A stretch of 64,000 nt of DNA, taken from contig NZ_JAMZCU010000002.1 in the NCBI RefSeq assembly GCF_024273195.1, positions 310,001 to 374,000 on the forward strand. Direction: 5' to 3'. A program made the position numbers and the translations under genes. The notes under the pieces were generated by a model that ran no database searches, was not told where the DNA came from, and worked only from the letters and a program-made list of their open reading frames with translations. This DNA comes from Devosia ureilytica. GTDB lineage: Bacteria; Pseudomonadota; Alphaproteobacteria; Rhizobiales; Devosiaceae. This document shows, in pieces, positions 27,523 to 37,104 of the stretch. Numbering within the stretch: the stretch's first letter is position 1; every line of letters starts with the position of its first letter.

Positions 27523-30301
27523 GGCCAAGCCCAAAAAGGCACAGTTCGCGCTGAAGACGGCCGATGTTCTGGTGGCTGAGTTCGACGCCCTGCTCGGCGA
27601 TGAACCCGCCCGCGCCCCCACGGCCCGTGCAGCGATCCTGGCCCATTGCCGGCAGACGCTGAGCGAGGCCCGGGCCAGCGCCGAAGCTGAACTTCTGGCC
27701 AATAACAAAGGCACCCGCTGCGCCCAGAACCTGAGCGCCGCCCAAGACGAAATCATCACCGCCGTGCATCGCTTCGCGACCACGCGGGTCTATCCGGTTG
27801 ATAATCCATCGGGCGCCGAGGCCATCGCGCTCTCCGCCGTTGGCGGCTATGGACGCGGCACGCTGGCGCCGGGGTCGGACATCGATCTGCTGTTCATCCT
27901 GCCCTACAAGCAGACCCCCTGGGGCGAGCAGGTCACCGAATACATTCTCTATATGCTCTGGGACCTGGGGCAGAAGGTCGGCCACGCAGTGCGCTCGGTG
28001 GATGAATGTATCCGCATGGCCCGCGCCGACATGACGGTGCGCACGGCAACGCTCGAAGCGCGCTTTCTCACCGGCGACAAGGCGCTCTACCAGCAATTGG
28101 TACAGCGCTTCGAAGACGAGATCATGCCGCGCACCGGGCCCGAATTCATTGCCGCCAAGATGGCCGAACGCGACGAGCGCCACAAGCAGATGGGCAATAC
28201 CCGCTATGTGGTCGAGCCCAATATCAAGGACGGCAAGGGCGGGCTGCGCGACCTCAACACGCTGTTCTGGATCGGGAAATATTTCTATCAGGTCAAGACC
28301 AGCCATGAACTGGTCGGCAAGCAGGTGTTGACCGGGGCCGAATACCGCCTGTTCTCCCGCGCCGAGGACTTCCTGTGGTCAGTGCGCTGCCATTTGCACT
28401 TCGTCACCGGCCGCGCTGATGAAAAACTGACGTTCGACATGCAGCCCGAACTGGCCCGCCGCATGGGCTATGCCGAGCGGCTTGGCATGCTCGGGGTCGA
28501 GCGCTTCATGAAGCGCTATTTCCTCGTCGCCAAGGACGTTGGCGACCTTACCCGCATTATCTGCGCATCGCTCGAATTCCACCACGCCAAGGACATGGAC
28601 CTGGTGGGGCGGGTGCTCGCCCCGTTCCGCTCGGGCAAGTCAAAGATCAAGGGCGAAACCGCTTTCGTGGTCGATACCGGCCGGCTCAATATCGCTACGC
28701 CGGACGTCTTTGAAAAAGACCCGGTCAATATCATCCGTGCCTTCATGGTGGCGGGCCGCGAGGAACTGCTGTTCCACCCCGATGCCATCAAGCATATTCG
28801 CGACAGCCTCAGGCTGATCGACAACAAACTGCGCAACGATCCCAGGGCCAATGCGCATTTCCTGACCATCCTGACCAATGCCAATTATGTCGAGCGCATC
28901 CTGCGGCAGATGAACGAAAGCGGCGTGCTGGGCAAGTTCGTGCCCGACTTCGGCAAGATCGTCGCCCTGATGCAGTTCAACATGTATCACCACTATACCG
29001 TGGACGAGCACCTGATCCGCTCGGTCGGCGTCATGGCCGAGATCGCCAATGGCGGGCTGCGCAATGAATTGCCGCTGACTCACGAGCTGCTGCCCCAGCT
29101 CAACGACACAAGACTGCTCTATGTGGCGCTGTTCCTTCATGACATTGCCAAGGGCCGCCCCGAGGATCATTCCATTGCCGGCGCCCGCATCGCCAAAAAA
29201 CTCTGTCCGCGCTTCGGGCTCAACGAGGCCGAGACCGACACTGTCTCCTGGCTGATCGAATACCACCTGTTGATGAGCGAGATCGCCCAGGCCCGCGATA
29301 TCCAGGACCCCGAGACCGCCAAGGCCTTTGCCGATGTGGTGCAATCGCCGCAACGCCTGGCCCTCTTGATGATCCTCACCGCCTGCGATATCCGCGCCGT
29401 GGGACCGGGCACCTGGACCGGCTGGAAGGGCTCGCTGTTGCGCGCGCTCTATTTTGCTACCGAGCCATTGCTGTCGGGCGGACACAGTCAGGTCAGCCAG
29501 TCCGACCGGGTCAATTCGGCACGCAAGGCGCTGACCGAAGCGCTATCGGGTTGGCCGCCGGCCGATGTCGAAGCCTATACGGCTCGCCACTATGACCACT
29601 ATTGGCTGCGCGCCGAGCCGGAATTGCAGCTCGAACACGCCCGGATGATCCGCACTGCTGACATTGCCGATCAGCCTTTTGCCGGCTCGATCCGGGTCAA
29701 GGCGTTCGAGGGCATTACCGAGGTGAGCTTTTACACGCCCGACCACCCGCGCCTGCTCTCGCTGATCGCCGGCGCCTGCACCATGCAGGACGCCTCGATC
29801 ATCGGGGCGCAGATTTTTTCGACCCGCGATGGCCGCGCCATCGATACGTTCCGTTTGAAGCGCTCGTTTACCTCGGATGAGGACGAAAAGGTCCGCGCCA
29901 CGCGCATCATCGATACGGTCAAGCAATTGCTGCAGGGCAAGCGCCAGGTGATGATCGACCTGGGCAAGGAATCGCGCCACAACAAGCGCCTCCGGCCCTT
30001 TACCCTCCCCGCGCAGGTTTCGGTCAGCAACGCCATTTCGGAAAAATTCACGGTCATCGAAGTGTCCGGCCTCGACCGGATCGGGCTTCTTTATGCGCTG
30101 ACCCGCGAGATTTCCGATCTCAGCCTCACCATCGGTTCGGCCCACATTGGCACCTATGGCGAAAAGGCCGTCGACGTTTTCTATGTCACCGACCTGACGG
30201 CCCAGAAAATCCATGTCAAAGCGCGACAGAAGAAAATCCACGACGCGCTGATGAACGTGTTCAAGCGGCCGGTCGAGGATAAGAAGGTGGTCAATGGGTG
30301 A
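27503..30301 (+). CDS. glnD: Bifunctional uridylyltransferase/uridylyl-removing enzyme GlnD
   Basis: 932 residues. Domains in order: nucleotidyltransferase with [17 protein letters not shown] at about 114-130, GlnD-type adapter ([19 protein letters not shown]), HD phosphohydrolase with [15 protein letters not shown] near 545, and two C-terminal ACT domains from about 730 and 850. It uridylylates PII proteins when glutamine is low and removes the group when high, setting nitrogen control. The start lies inside mutS, so the genes are likely co-transcribed; this order is common in Hyphomicrobiales. Confidence 0.98.
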   Translation: MTLAEAEAKPKKAQFALKTADVLVAEFDALLGDEPARAPTARAAILAHCRQTLSEARASAEAELLANNKGTRCAQNLSAAQDEIITAVHRFATTRVYPVDNPSGAEAIALSAVGGYGRGTLAPGSDIDLLFILPYKQTPWGEQVTEYILYMLWDLGQKVGHAVRSVDECIRMARADMTVRTATLEARFLTGDKALYQQLVQRFEDEIMPRTGPEFIAAKMAERDERHKQMGNTRYVVEPNIKDGKGGLRDLNTLFWIGKYFYQVKTSHELVGKQVLTGAEYRLFSRAEDFLWSVRCHLHFVTGRADEKLTFDMQPELARRMGYAERLGMLGVERFMKRYFLVAKDVGDLTRIICASLEFHHAKDMDLVGRVLAPFRSGKSKIKGETAFVVDTGRLNIATPDVFEKDPVNIIRAFMVAGREELLFHPDAIKHIRDSLRLIDNKLRNDPRANAHFLTILTNANYVERILRQMNESGVLGKFVPDFGKIVALMQFNMYHHYTVDEHLIRSVGVMAEIANGGLRNELPLTHELLPQLNDTRLLYVALFLHDIAKGRPEDHSIAGARIAKKLCPRFGLNEAETDTVSWLIEYHLLMSEIAQARDIQDPETAKAFADVVQSPQRLALLMILTACDIRAVGPGTWTGWKGSLLRALYFATEPLLSGGHSQVSQSDRVNSARKALTEALSGWPPADVEAYTARHYDHYWLRAEPELQLEHARMIRTADIADQPFAGSIRVKAFEGITEVSFYTPDHPRLLSLIAGACTMQDASIIGAQIFSTRDGRAIDTFRLKRSFTSDEDEKVRATRIIDTVKQLLQGKRQVMIDLGKESRHNKRLRPFTLPAQVSVSNAISEKFTVIEVSGLDRIGLLYALTREISDLSLTIGSAHIGTYGEKAVDVFYVTDLTAQKIHVKARQKKIHDALMNVFKRPVEDKKVVNG

Positions 30302-30336
30302 GGGCTGCGCCGGCCCCGGTGGTCCGGTTCCTTTGC

Positions 30337-30452
30337 CTCCCTCCCCCCTGAGGGGAGGGAACGAGGGTGGGCGTGTCGGCGCCTCCGCGCTTACCGAGCA
30401 TGAGGCGATCACGACACCCCCACCCCAACCCCTCCCCTCAAGGGGGAGGGGC
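30337..30452. repeat. GC-rich palindromic intergenic element, copy A
   Basis: Two hairpins (CTCCCC-CTGA-GGGGAG type at the left, CCCTCCCCTCAAGGGGGAGG at the right) flank a middle part that itself has inverted ends GGGTGGGCGTGTC and GACACCCCCACCC. It occupies the glnD-murJ gap. Similar two-hairpin units occur at 38281-38418, 41751-41900 and 53254-53366. Confidence 0.65.
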
Positions 30453-30475
30453 TTTGATCGTGGCCGTGGCCGTTC

Positions 30476-32035
30476 ATGAGCCTCTTCCGCAATTTTGTCT
30501 CTGTCGGCTCGCTGACCCTCTTGAGCCGCATTGCCGGGTTCGTGCGCGATGCCTTGATGGCGGCGGTGCTGGGCACGGGACCGGCGGCGGACGCCTTCTT
30601 CGCTGCCTTCCGCTTTCCCAACCTCTTCCGGCGCCTCTTTGCCGAAGGCGCCTTCAATACTGCATTCGTGCCCATGTTCTCCGGCGCGCTGGAACGGGAG
30701 GGCGAAGAGGGGGCGAAACTGCTTGCGGCCCGCATCATGAGCTGGCTCGTGGTCATGCTGGTGATCACCACGATCCTGGCCGAAATCTTCATGCCCCAGA
30801 TCATGCTGGCTTTTGTGCCCGGCTTCGTCGGTGACGCGGAAAAGTTTGAGCTGACCGTGCTGCTGACGCGGATCATGTTCCCCTATCTCGCCTGCATGTC
30901 ACTGATGGCCGCCTATGGCGCCATTCTGAATACGCTGGGACGGTTCTTTGCAGCGGCCTTTGCGCCGGTGCTGCTCAATCTCGTCAATATCGCCATGCTG
31001 ATTCCCCTGGCGACGTTCTGGCTCAAGTCGCCAGAGGAGGCGACCATCTGGGTGGCGCTGGCGACCATGGGGGGCGGCGTGGCGCAATTGGTGCTGGTCT
31101 GGGCGGCGATTGAGCGCAGCGGCTTCCGCCCGGCTTTTCGCCTGCCGCGGCTGGATGCGGAAGTGCGCCGTTTCTGGGTGCTGGCGGTGCCGGCCATCCT
31201 CGCCGGAGGCATCACCCAGATCAATATCTTCGTGGGCACCATCATCGCCTCGGGCGCAGCCAATGCCATTGCGGTGCTCTCCTATGCCGACAGGCTCTAT
31301 CAGCTGCCGCTCGGGATCATCGGCATTGCCATTGGCACGGTGCTGCTGCCCGAATTGTCCCGGCATCTTAAGGGGGGACGTGCGGCCGAGGCCCGGCAAA
31401 GCCAGGACCAGGCGCTGTTCGTCGCCATGCTGCTCACCATGCCGGCGGCAGTCGCGCTGATGGCGCTGGCCGAACCCATTGTGCGGGTATTGTTCGAGCG
31501 CGGCGCCTTCGATGCGCTGGCGACACAGCAGACCGCCGAGGCGCTGATTGCCTTTTCCGCCGGCCTGCCGGCCTATGTGCTCATCCGCGTGCTGCAGCCG
31601 GGGTTCTTCGCCCGCGAGGACACGCTGACGCCGACAATTTTCGCCGGCATCAGCGTCGCCGCCAATATCGCCATTTCGCTCTGGCTGTTCCCGAGCCTTG
31701 TCCATGTCGGCATTGCGATTGCTACGGCAGCATCATCCTGGCTCAATGTGGTGCTGCTGGCCGGCACCCTTGCCCTGCGCCGGCATTTTGCGCTCACCGC
31801 GCAGCAATGGCGCGGGCAGCTTGCCATCGTCCTGATCAGCGCGAGCATGGGTGTCGCGCTCTGGCTGCTGGCCGACCAGGGCGCGGCCCATCTGGCCAGC
31901 GGCGTGCCGCTCTGGCGGCAGGCCGGGGTTCTGGCGGCTCTGGTGCTCTTTGGGTTCGTTTCCTATTTCACCCTGGCCCATATCACCGGCACCCAGCGCC
32001 TGGGGCAGCTGCTGCGCCGCTTGCGCCGCCGGTAA
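30476..32035 (+). CDS. murJ: Lipid II flippase MurJ
   Basis: 519 residues, all membrane: about 14 helices. The MurJ N-terminus is typical: SVGSLTLLSRIAGFVRDALM then AFFAAFRFPNLFRRLFAEGA with the essential Arg residues and FNTAFVPMFS. It moves lipid II across the inner membrane for peptidoglycan synthesis. Position after mutS-glnD and before trpS is the usual Hyphomicrobiales order; the repeat element separates it from glnD. Confidence 0.97.
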   Translation: MSLFRNFVSVGSLTLLSRIAGFVRDALMAAVLGTGPAADAFFAAFRFPNLFRRLFAEGAFNTAFVPMFSGALEREGEEGAKLLAARIMSWLVVMLVITTILAEIFMPQIMLAFVPGFVGDAEKFELTVLLTRIMFPYLACMSLMAAYGAILNTLGRFFAAAFAPVLLNLVNIAMLIPLATFWLKSPEEATIWVALATMGGGVAQLVLVWAAIERSGFRPAFRLPRLDAEVRRFWVLAVPAILAGGITQINIFVGTIIASGAANAIAVLSYADRLYQLPLGIIGIAIGTVLLPELSRHLKGGRAAEARQSQDQALFVAMLLTMPAAVALMALAEPIVRVLFERGAFDALATQQTAEALIAFSAGLPAYVLIRVLQPGFFAREDTLTPTIFAGISVAANIAISLWLFPSLVHVGIAIATAASSWLNVVLLAGTLALRRHFALTAQQWRGQLAIVLISASMGVALWLLADQGAAHLASGVPLWRQAGVLAALVLFGFVSYFTLAHITGTQRLGQLLRRLRRR

Positions 32036-32106
32036 GCGGTTCCCAATGCGTCCGCTCCCGTATAGAACGGGCCTTCCTTCTCGAGCATCCACTGGCAATC
32101 TGACTC

Positions 32107-33138
32107 ATGGCATTCACCCCCCGCGTTTTTTCGGGCATCAAGCCTTCCGGCGATCTGCATCTGGGCAATTACCTCGGCGCCATCCGCCGCTTCGTCCCCC
32201 TGCAGGAGACGCATGAGACCATCTATTGCGTGGTCGACATGCACGCCATTACCGTCTGGCAGGACCCCGAAGACCTGCGGCGCTGGACCTATGAAATTGC
32301 CGCCGCCTATATCGCTGCCGGTGTCGATCCGACCCGCTCGATCATCTTCAATCAGAGCCAGGTGATGGAACACGCCGAGCTCAGCTGGGTGTTCAACTGC
32401 GTCGCCCGGATGGGCTGGATGGCGCGCATGACCCAGTTCAAGGACAAGGCCGGCGAGAACAGCGAGAACGTCTCGCTGGGCTTGTTTGCCTATCCCTCGC
32501 TGATGGCGGCCGACATCCTGCTCTACAAGGCGACAGCGGTGCCGGTGGGCGAGGACCAGCGCCAGCATCTCGAGCTGACCCGCGACATCGCCAAAAAGTT
32601 CAATCACGACTTCAAAAAGCAGATCAAATCGGCCGGCTTCAAGGACGAGTTCTTCCCCATCACCGAAACCCTGGCGACCGGGCCGGCCATGCGTGTCAAA
32701 TCGCTCAAGGACGGCACCAAGAAGATGAGCAAGTCCGAAGCCTCGGACCTCGCCACCATCTATATGATGGACGGCGCCGATCTCATCGCCAAAAAGATCA
32801 AGCGGGCCACCACCGACCCCGCCGCTCTGCCCAGCGAAGTTGCGGGACTGGCTGACCGCCCTGAGGCCGAAAACCTCGTGGGCATATATGCAGCACTCTC
32901 CAACCGCACGGCCGAAGCGGTGCTTGGCGAATTCGGCGGCCAGGGTTGGGGCGTCTTCAAGCCGGCGCTGGCCGATCTGGCGGTGTCTGTCCTTGCGCCC
33001 ATCGCCGATGAAATGGCCCGCCTGGTGGCTGATCGGGGCGAGATGGACCGCATTCTGCGGGACGGCGCCGCGCGCGCGCGGGCCATTGCCCAGCCCATCA
33101 TGGCCGATGTACGCAATATCGTCGGCTTTGTCCGCTAG
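32107..33138 (+). CDS. trpS: Tryptophanyl-tRNA synthetase
   Basis: 343 residues. Class I synthetase with the HIGH-like [17 protein letters not shown] at residues 9-25 and [12 protein letters not shown] (KMSKS) near residue 200. ACTVW-type substrate segment [10 protein letters not shown] fits tryptophan specificity. It charges tRNA-Trp. It follows murJ by 71 bp and is followed by a universal stress protein gene after 17 bp. Confidence 0.98.
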   Translation: MAFTPRVFSGIKPSGDLHLGNYLGAIRRFVPLQETHETIYCVVDMHAITVWQDPEDLRRWTYEIAAAYIAAGVDPTRSIIFNQSQVMEHAELSWVFNCVARMGWMARMTQFKDKAGENSENVSLGLFAYPSLMAADILLYKATAVPVGEDQRQHLELTRDIAKKFNHDFKKQIKSAGFKDEFFPITETLATGPAMRVKSLKDGTKKMSKSEASDLATIYMMDGADLIAKKIKRATTDPAALPSEVAGLADRPEAENLVGIYAALSNRTAEAVLGEFGGQGWGVFKPALADLAVSVLAPIADEMARLVADRGEMDRILRDGAARARAIAQPIMADVRNIVGFVR

Positions 33139-33155
33139 CAGTTACGGAGGCGCCT

Positions 33156-33629
33156 TTGGTTTCGCAGGTCGAATACAAGCGCAAGTTCCTCGTGGTCATC
33201 GACGAGACCGAGGAATGTGAAAGGGCCCTGACCTTTGCGGCCTGGCGCGTCAAGCGCACAGGCGGCACCGTGGTCATGATGACGGTCATCCCGCAGCCCG
33301 AATTCATCGGCCTGGGGGTTGAGGACGTGTTGCGGGCCGAGGCTGTCGAGGAAGCGGAGCGCAATCTTGACCGGCGCATGGCCCGGATCAGGGAAATTGG
33401 CGATGTGCGCGCCGAATCGGTGATCCGCGAGGGCAATGGTCCCGAACAGATCGAGCGCGTCATCGACAAGGACCACGACATTGCCATTCTGGTGCTAGCG
33501 GCCTCCAAGTCCCCGGATGGCCCCGGTCCGCTGGTGACCCATTTTGCCGCTCGGGCCAATGTGCTCCCGATCCCCCTGACCATCGTCCCCGGCCGCATGA
33601 GCGACGACGAAGTGATCGCGATCTGCTGA
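33156..33629 (+). CDS. Universal stress protein (UspA family)
   Basis: 157 residues, one Usp domain. FLVVIDETEECERALTFAAW is the first strand and helix; the C-terminal GPGPLVTHFAARANVLPIPL occupies the place of the G-x2-G-x9-G(S/T) ATP motif but is degenerate, so ATP binding is uncertain. Translation starts at TTG with ACGGAGG five bases upstream. It is in the trpS-nfu neighbourhood as in many Hyphomicrobiales. Confidence 0.88.
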   Translation: MVSQVEYKRKFLVVIDETEECERALTFAAWRVKRTGGTVVMMTVIPQPEFIGLGVEDVLRAEAVEEAERNLDRRMARIREIGDVRAESVIREGNGPEQIERVIDKDHDIAILVLAASKSPDGPGPLVTHFAARANVLPIPLTIVPGRMSDDEVIAIC

Positions 33630-33810
33630 ACGACCGTGCGCAGCACGGGCAAATCATGCCGGTGGGATGATTTGAGTGAAGCAGGCCATGGACCTGTGGT
33701 GACGCGTCTGAGCGTCGAAACAGGCCATTGGTGGTGCGCGAATGCCGAGAGCGGCCGCGCATGAGCCCGATGCGCAATCACCTATTGCATCCTGACCACA
33801 AAAGTCTATT

Positions 33811-33825
33811 TTAGAAACATTCTAA
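33811..33825. promoter_or_regulatory. Irr-like iron control element upstream of the Nfu gene
   Basis: TTAGAA-ACA-TTCTAA is a perfect 6+6 dyad inside TTTTAGAAACATTCTAATT, resembling the ICE box bound by Irr in alphaproteobacteria. It lies 25 bp upstream of the start of an Fe-S scaffold gene. Irr itself is not in the window. Confidence 0.65.
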
Positions 33826-33850
33826 TTGCACTGACGCGCAGGGACATCCC

Positions 33851-34417
33851 ATGTTCATCCAGACTGAAGCCACGCCCAATCCGGCAACCCTGAAGTTCCT
33901 GCCGGGCCGCGAAGTGCTGGTCGGTGAACCGCGCGATTTCCGCTCTCCCGACGCGGCTGCGGCCTCGCCGCTGGCCATGGGCCTATTCGCCATTTCCGGT
34001 GTTTCCGGCGTGTTCCTGGGTTCAGACTTTATCTCGGTCACCAAGGACGACACCAATTGGGCCCATATCAAGCCGGCCATTCTGGGCGTGATCATGGATC
34101 ATTTCCTCTCCGGCAAGCCGGTCATCGCCGAAGGCGGCACCCCGGTTGCCGAGGATGATGGCGGCGAAGAATTCTTCGACGAGGACGACAAGGAAATGGT
34201 CGAAGTCATCAAGGAACTGCTGGCCACCCGCGTGCGTCCGGCCGTGGCCATGGATGGCGGCGACATCATCTTCAAGGGTTTCAAGGAAGGCACCGTGTTC
34301 CTGCACATGCAGGGCGCCTGCTCGGGCTGCCCGTCCTCGACCGCGACCCTCAAGAACGGCATCGAGAACCTGCTTCGCCACTTCGTGCCGGGCGTGGAAG
34401 CGGTTCAGCAGGTCTAA
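33851..34417 (+). CDS. NifU-domain Fe-S cluster scaffold/carrier (Nfu type)
   Basis: 188 residues. The N-terminal Nfu_N domain begins MFIQTEATPNPATLKFLPGR; the C-terminal NifU-like domain has HMQGACSGCPSSTATLKNGI with the CxxC that binds a 4Fe-4S cluster with a partner subunit. An acidic linker (EDDGGEEFFDEDDKEM) joins them. This is the standard alphaproteobacterial/mitochondrial NFU1-like layout, delivering clusters to client enzymes. The iron-box upstream suggests repression by Irr under low iron or haem. A terminator follows. Confidence 0.95.
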   Translation: MFIQTEATPNPATLKFLPGREVLVGEPRDFRSPDAAAASPLAMGLFAISGVSGVFLGSDFISVTKDDTNWAHIKPAILGVIMDHFLSGKPVIAEGGTPVAEDDGGEEFFDEDDKEMVEVIKELLATRVRPAVAMDGGDIIFKGFKEGTVFLHMQGACSGCPSSTATLKNGIENLLRHFVPGVEAVQQV

Positions 34418-34457
34418 ATCCAGCCTGAAGCCACAACAGTTCAGCAGCAAGCCGGAA

Positions 34458-34486
34458 GCCCGATGAACAGTTCATCGGGCTTTCGT
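34458..34486 (+). terminator. Rho-independent terminator after the Nfu gene
   Basis: AGCCCGATGAA, loop CAG, TTCATCGGGCT gives a perfect 11-bp stem followed by TTCGTCT. It lies 40 bases past the stop and 18 bases before the next gene. Confidence 0.8.
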
Positions 34487-34503
34487 CTATCAGGACCCTC
34501 GGA

Positions 34504-35697
34504 ATGACCGTCACCGCCACCATTGAAAGCCTCGGCCACAAGGGCGAGGGTGTCGCCCTGATCGATGGCCGCAAGGTCTTCGTGCCCTTTGCCCTGCCCG
34601 GTGAAACGGTGGTGATGGAGGTGGACGGGGAACGCGGCACGGTTCACCAGGTGCTGAACGCGGCACCCAACCGCGCAAAACCCTTTTGCCCGCATTTTGG
34701 CACCTGTGGCGGGTGCCAATTGCAGCACCTGGATGCGCCGGGCTATGCGGCCTTCAAGACCGGCCTTGTGGAAACGCCGCTCCGCCTCGTCGGGATTGAT
34801 GCCAAGGTCGAGCGCTTTGTCACCGCCCATGGCGCCGGCCGGCGTCGGGCGACCCTTCACGCCCGCAAGGATGCGGCCGGCTATATGCGGCTCAAGAGCC
34901 ATGACCTGCTTGACCTTGATGCCTGCCCGATCCTCGTACCGGCGCTGCAACGTGCCCCCGATGTTGCCCGGGCGCTGGGCGCCGCAATCGGGGAATGCGA
35001 CATCAGCTTTACTGCCACCAATGCCGGGCTGGACGTGGGCATCCGCAAGGCGCCCAAGGGCACGCGTGCCGAAAAGCTGGTGCCGCTGGCCAATAGTCTG
35101 GGCCTGGCCCGGCTGGCACTTGAGCGCGAGATGATCCTGCTTCGCCAGCAGCCCAGCGTGACCATGGGACGTTCCGAAGTCGACCTGCCCATCGGCAGCT
35201 TCCTGCAGGCCACCGGCGAGGCCGAAGCCGTGCTCGCCGACTATGTGGTGGGCGCAGTGGGCAAGGCGAAATCTGTCGCGGACCTCTTTTGCGGCATCGG
35301 GCCTTTTTCGCTGCGGTTGGCTGAAAATGCACCGGTCTATGCCGCCGACAGCGACAAGGCCGGTATCTTGGCGCTGGACAAGGCGGTGCGCCACACCAAG
35401 GGGTTGAAGGCCGTCACCGGCAAGGCGCGAGACCTCTTCCGCGACCCGCTCACCCGCTTTGAATTGACCTTTGAAACTGTGGTGCTGGACCCGCCCCGGG
35501 CCGGTGCCGAAGCCCAGATCAAGGAAATCGCACTCTCCAAGGTGCGCCATGTGGTCATGGTGGCATGCGATCCAAAAAGCTTTGCCCGCGATGCGGCTCT
35601 GCTCGTTCAGGCCGGGTTCATCTTGAGTGATCTAATAGCGGTGGATCAGTTCGCTTTCTCGACTCATGTCGAGCTGGCGGCGACGTTCCGGCGCTGA
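34504..35697 (+). CDS. Class I SAM-dependent RNA methyltransferase (RlmD/TrmA family)
   Basis: 397 residues. An N-terminal TRAM-like segment is followed by the Fe-S cluster cysteines FCPHFGTCGGCQLQHLD near residues 60-77. The SAM site is VADLFCGIGPFSLRLAE near 260 and the catalytic motifs are VVLDPPRAGAEAQIKE and VVMVACDPKSFARDA, the Cys being the nucleophile for uracil C5 methylation. Substrate (23S rRNA or tRNA uridine) is not decidable here. Confidence 0.93.
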   Translation: MTVTATIESLGHKGEGVALIDGRKVFVPFALPGETVVMEVDGERGTVHQVLNAAPNRAKPFCPHFGTCGGCQLQHLDAPGYAAFKTGLVETPLRLVGIDAKVERFVTAHGAGRRRATLHARKDAAGYMRLKSHDLLDLDACPILVPALQRAPDVARALGAAIGECDISFTATNAGLDVGIRKAPKGTRAEKLVPLANSLGLARLALEREMILLRQQPSVTMGRSEVDLPIGSFLQATGEAEAVLADYVVGAVGKAKSVADLFCGIGPFSLRLAENAPVYAADSDKAGILALDKAVRHTKGLKAVTGKARDLFRDPLTRFELTFETVVLDPPRAGAEAQIKEIALSKVRHVVMVACDPKSFARDAALLVQAGFILSDLIAVDQFAFSTHVELAATFRR

Positions 35698-35832
35698 CGC
35701 CGCGAACATTTTAAAAAGGGACGTTGTCCCGCAACTCTGCCGCATTTTACGCGTTAAAGACGGCATCAACAAATTTTGACACTTGAAGTGGTCGCGAGCT
35801 GAGGGGGCGCGATCACGTGACGGAGATTGACT

Positions 35833-36222
35833 ATGACCAAGACCAGAACAATTTTTGCCGCCGCCGCCCTTTTGGGCACTTTGGCAATGCCCGCCATGGC
35901 CAATGCCGCCGATATCAACGGGACCTGGGTGGATGCGGAAGGCACCAGCTTTTCCTTCAAGCTTTGCGGCGATGGTACAGACCTGTGTGGCACGCTCAAC
36001 GATATCCAGGGGGCCTCGCGCACGCCTGAGAACCTGGAATTCGTGAACCAGCAGGTTGTTGTCGCCGAGCAGACTGCCCCAGGAAAGTGGGAAGGCACGA
36101 TCAACTATGGTGGCACCAGTGCCGGTGCCAAGGTGACGCTGGTGGCTGAAAACGCCATCAACATCACCGGCTGCCAGCTTGGCATCCTGTGCCAGACCAT
36201 CACTTTTTACAAAGACAGCTGA
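35833..36222 (+). CDS. Secreted DUF2147-like small protein
   Basis: 129 residues. A signal peptide (IFAAAALLGTLAMPAMANA) with Ala-x-Ala cleavage site precedes ADINGTWVDAEGTSFSFKLC; four Cys in the mature protein suggest two disulphides. The start uses CGGAGA upstream. It resembles DUF2147-type periplasmic proteins that begin with GxW; function is unknown. It is transcribed alone and ends at a strong terminator. Confidence 0.75.
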   Translation: MTKTRTIFAAAALLGTLAMPAMANAADINGTWVDAEGTSFSFKLCGDGTDLCGTLNDIQGASRTPENLEFVNQQVVVAEQTAPGKWEGTINYGGTSAGAKVTLVAENAINITGCQLGILCQTITFYKDS

Positions 36223-36240
36223 TCTGACCGCGTAGAAACA

Positions 36241-36272
36241 AAAAACCCCGGGCCATGCGCCCGGGGTTTTTT
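36241..36272. terminator. Bidirectional rho-independent terminator
   Basis: AAAAACCCCGGGC, loop CATGC, GCCCGGGGTTTTTT forms a long stem with A-run and T-run on either side, between two convergent genes. It can stop transcription from both directions. Confidence 0.92.
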
Positions 36273-36276
36273 AGTT

Positions 36277-37104
36277 TTAGCAGACCGTTGCGACCCGCTC
36301 CTTGATGACTTGCAGCACTTCCTCGCCTGGCCGCTTCCACCAGTTCTCGGTGGAGAAGATTTCCACTTCCTGCGGACCATTGAACCCGGCGTCCTCGATC
36401 ATCTTGCGGATGGATTTCAAATCGATCACCCCGTCGCCCATCATGCCGCGGTCGTTGAGCATGTCACGGGTGGGCACCAGCCAATCGCAGATGTGATGGG
36501 CAAAGATGCGCTTCATGCGGCCCGCGCGGGCAATGGCATGGCTGAGGTTCGGGTCCCACCAGATATGATAGACATCGAGCGCCACGCCGACGGTTTCGCC
36601 CAGCTTCTCGCAGATATCGAGCGCTTGATCGACTGTGTTCACGCAGGCCCGGTCAGCCGCATACATGGGATGCAGAGGCTCGATGGCGATCTTGACACCA
36701 GACGCCTTGGCATGGGGCAGCATGGCGGCAATCCCGTCGGTCACCTGCTGGCGGGCGCCAGGCAGGTCCTTGGACGAGCCGGGAAGGCCACCCACCACCA
36801 GCACCAGGCAATCGGCGTTTAGGGCCGCGGCCTGATCAATGGCGCGCAGATTGTCGTCGATCCGGGCTTGCCGGTCGGCAGCGTCAACGCCGGGGAACAT
36901 GCCGCCCCGGCAGACGCCGGTGACGCGGATCTTGTTCTCCCTGACGATGCGGGCGGCTTCATCGAGCCCGATGGCCTCGATCTGGTCGCGCCAGGGCGAG
37001 ATGGCGGTGATACCAGCCTTGAGGCACCCATCGACGGCCTCGGCAAAGCCCCATTGCGGGCGGGTGGTCGCCAGGTTCAACGAAATGACGGTATCGGCGC
37101 TCAT
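36277..37104 (-). CDS. Sugar phosphate isomerase/epimerase family protein (TIM barrel)
   Basis: 275 residues of the xylose-isomerase-like/AP endonuclease 2 barrel. Metal-binding residues appear in IAIEPLHP (Glu), VALDVYHIWWDPN (Asp and His), FAHHICDW (His) and EVEIFSTENWW (Glu). Such enzymes isomerise or epimerise sugars or inositol derivatives. Its start overlaps the DUF993 gene stop by 4 bp (ATGA), so it is translated after DUF993 in the same operon with the Gfo/Idh dehydrogenase. Confidence 0.9.
   Translation of the reverse strand: MSADTVISLNLATTRPQWGFAEAVDGCLKAGITAISPWRDQIEAIGLDEAARIVRENKIRVTGVCRGGMFPGVDAADRQARIDDNLRAIDQAAALNADCLVLVVGGLPGSSKDLPGARQQVTDGIAAMLPHAKASGVKIAIEPLHPMYAADRACVNTVDQALDICEKLGETVGVALDVYHIWWDPNLSHAIARAGRMKRIFAHHICDWLVPTRDMLNDRGMMGDGVIDLKSIRKMIEDAGFNGPQEVEIFSTENWWKRPGEEVLQVIKERVATVC

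Noticed and set aside
30302-30475. Small coding region between glnD and murJ
   Set aside because: The 61-residue frame there is Gly/Pro/Arg rich and made by the palindromic repeat.
35811-35822. Third CACGTG site as parS candidate (GATCACGTGACG)
   Set aside because: It lacks the flanking GTTT/AAAC bases; only the hexamer core matches.
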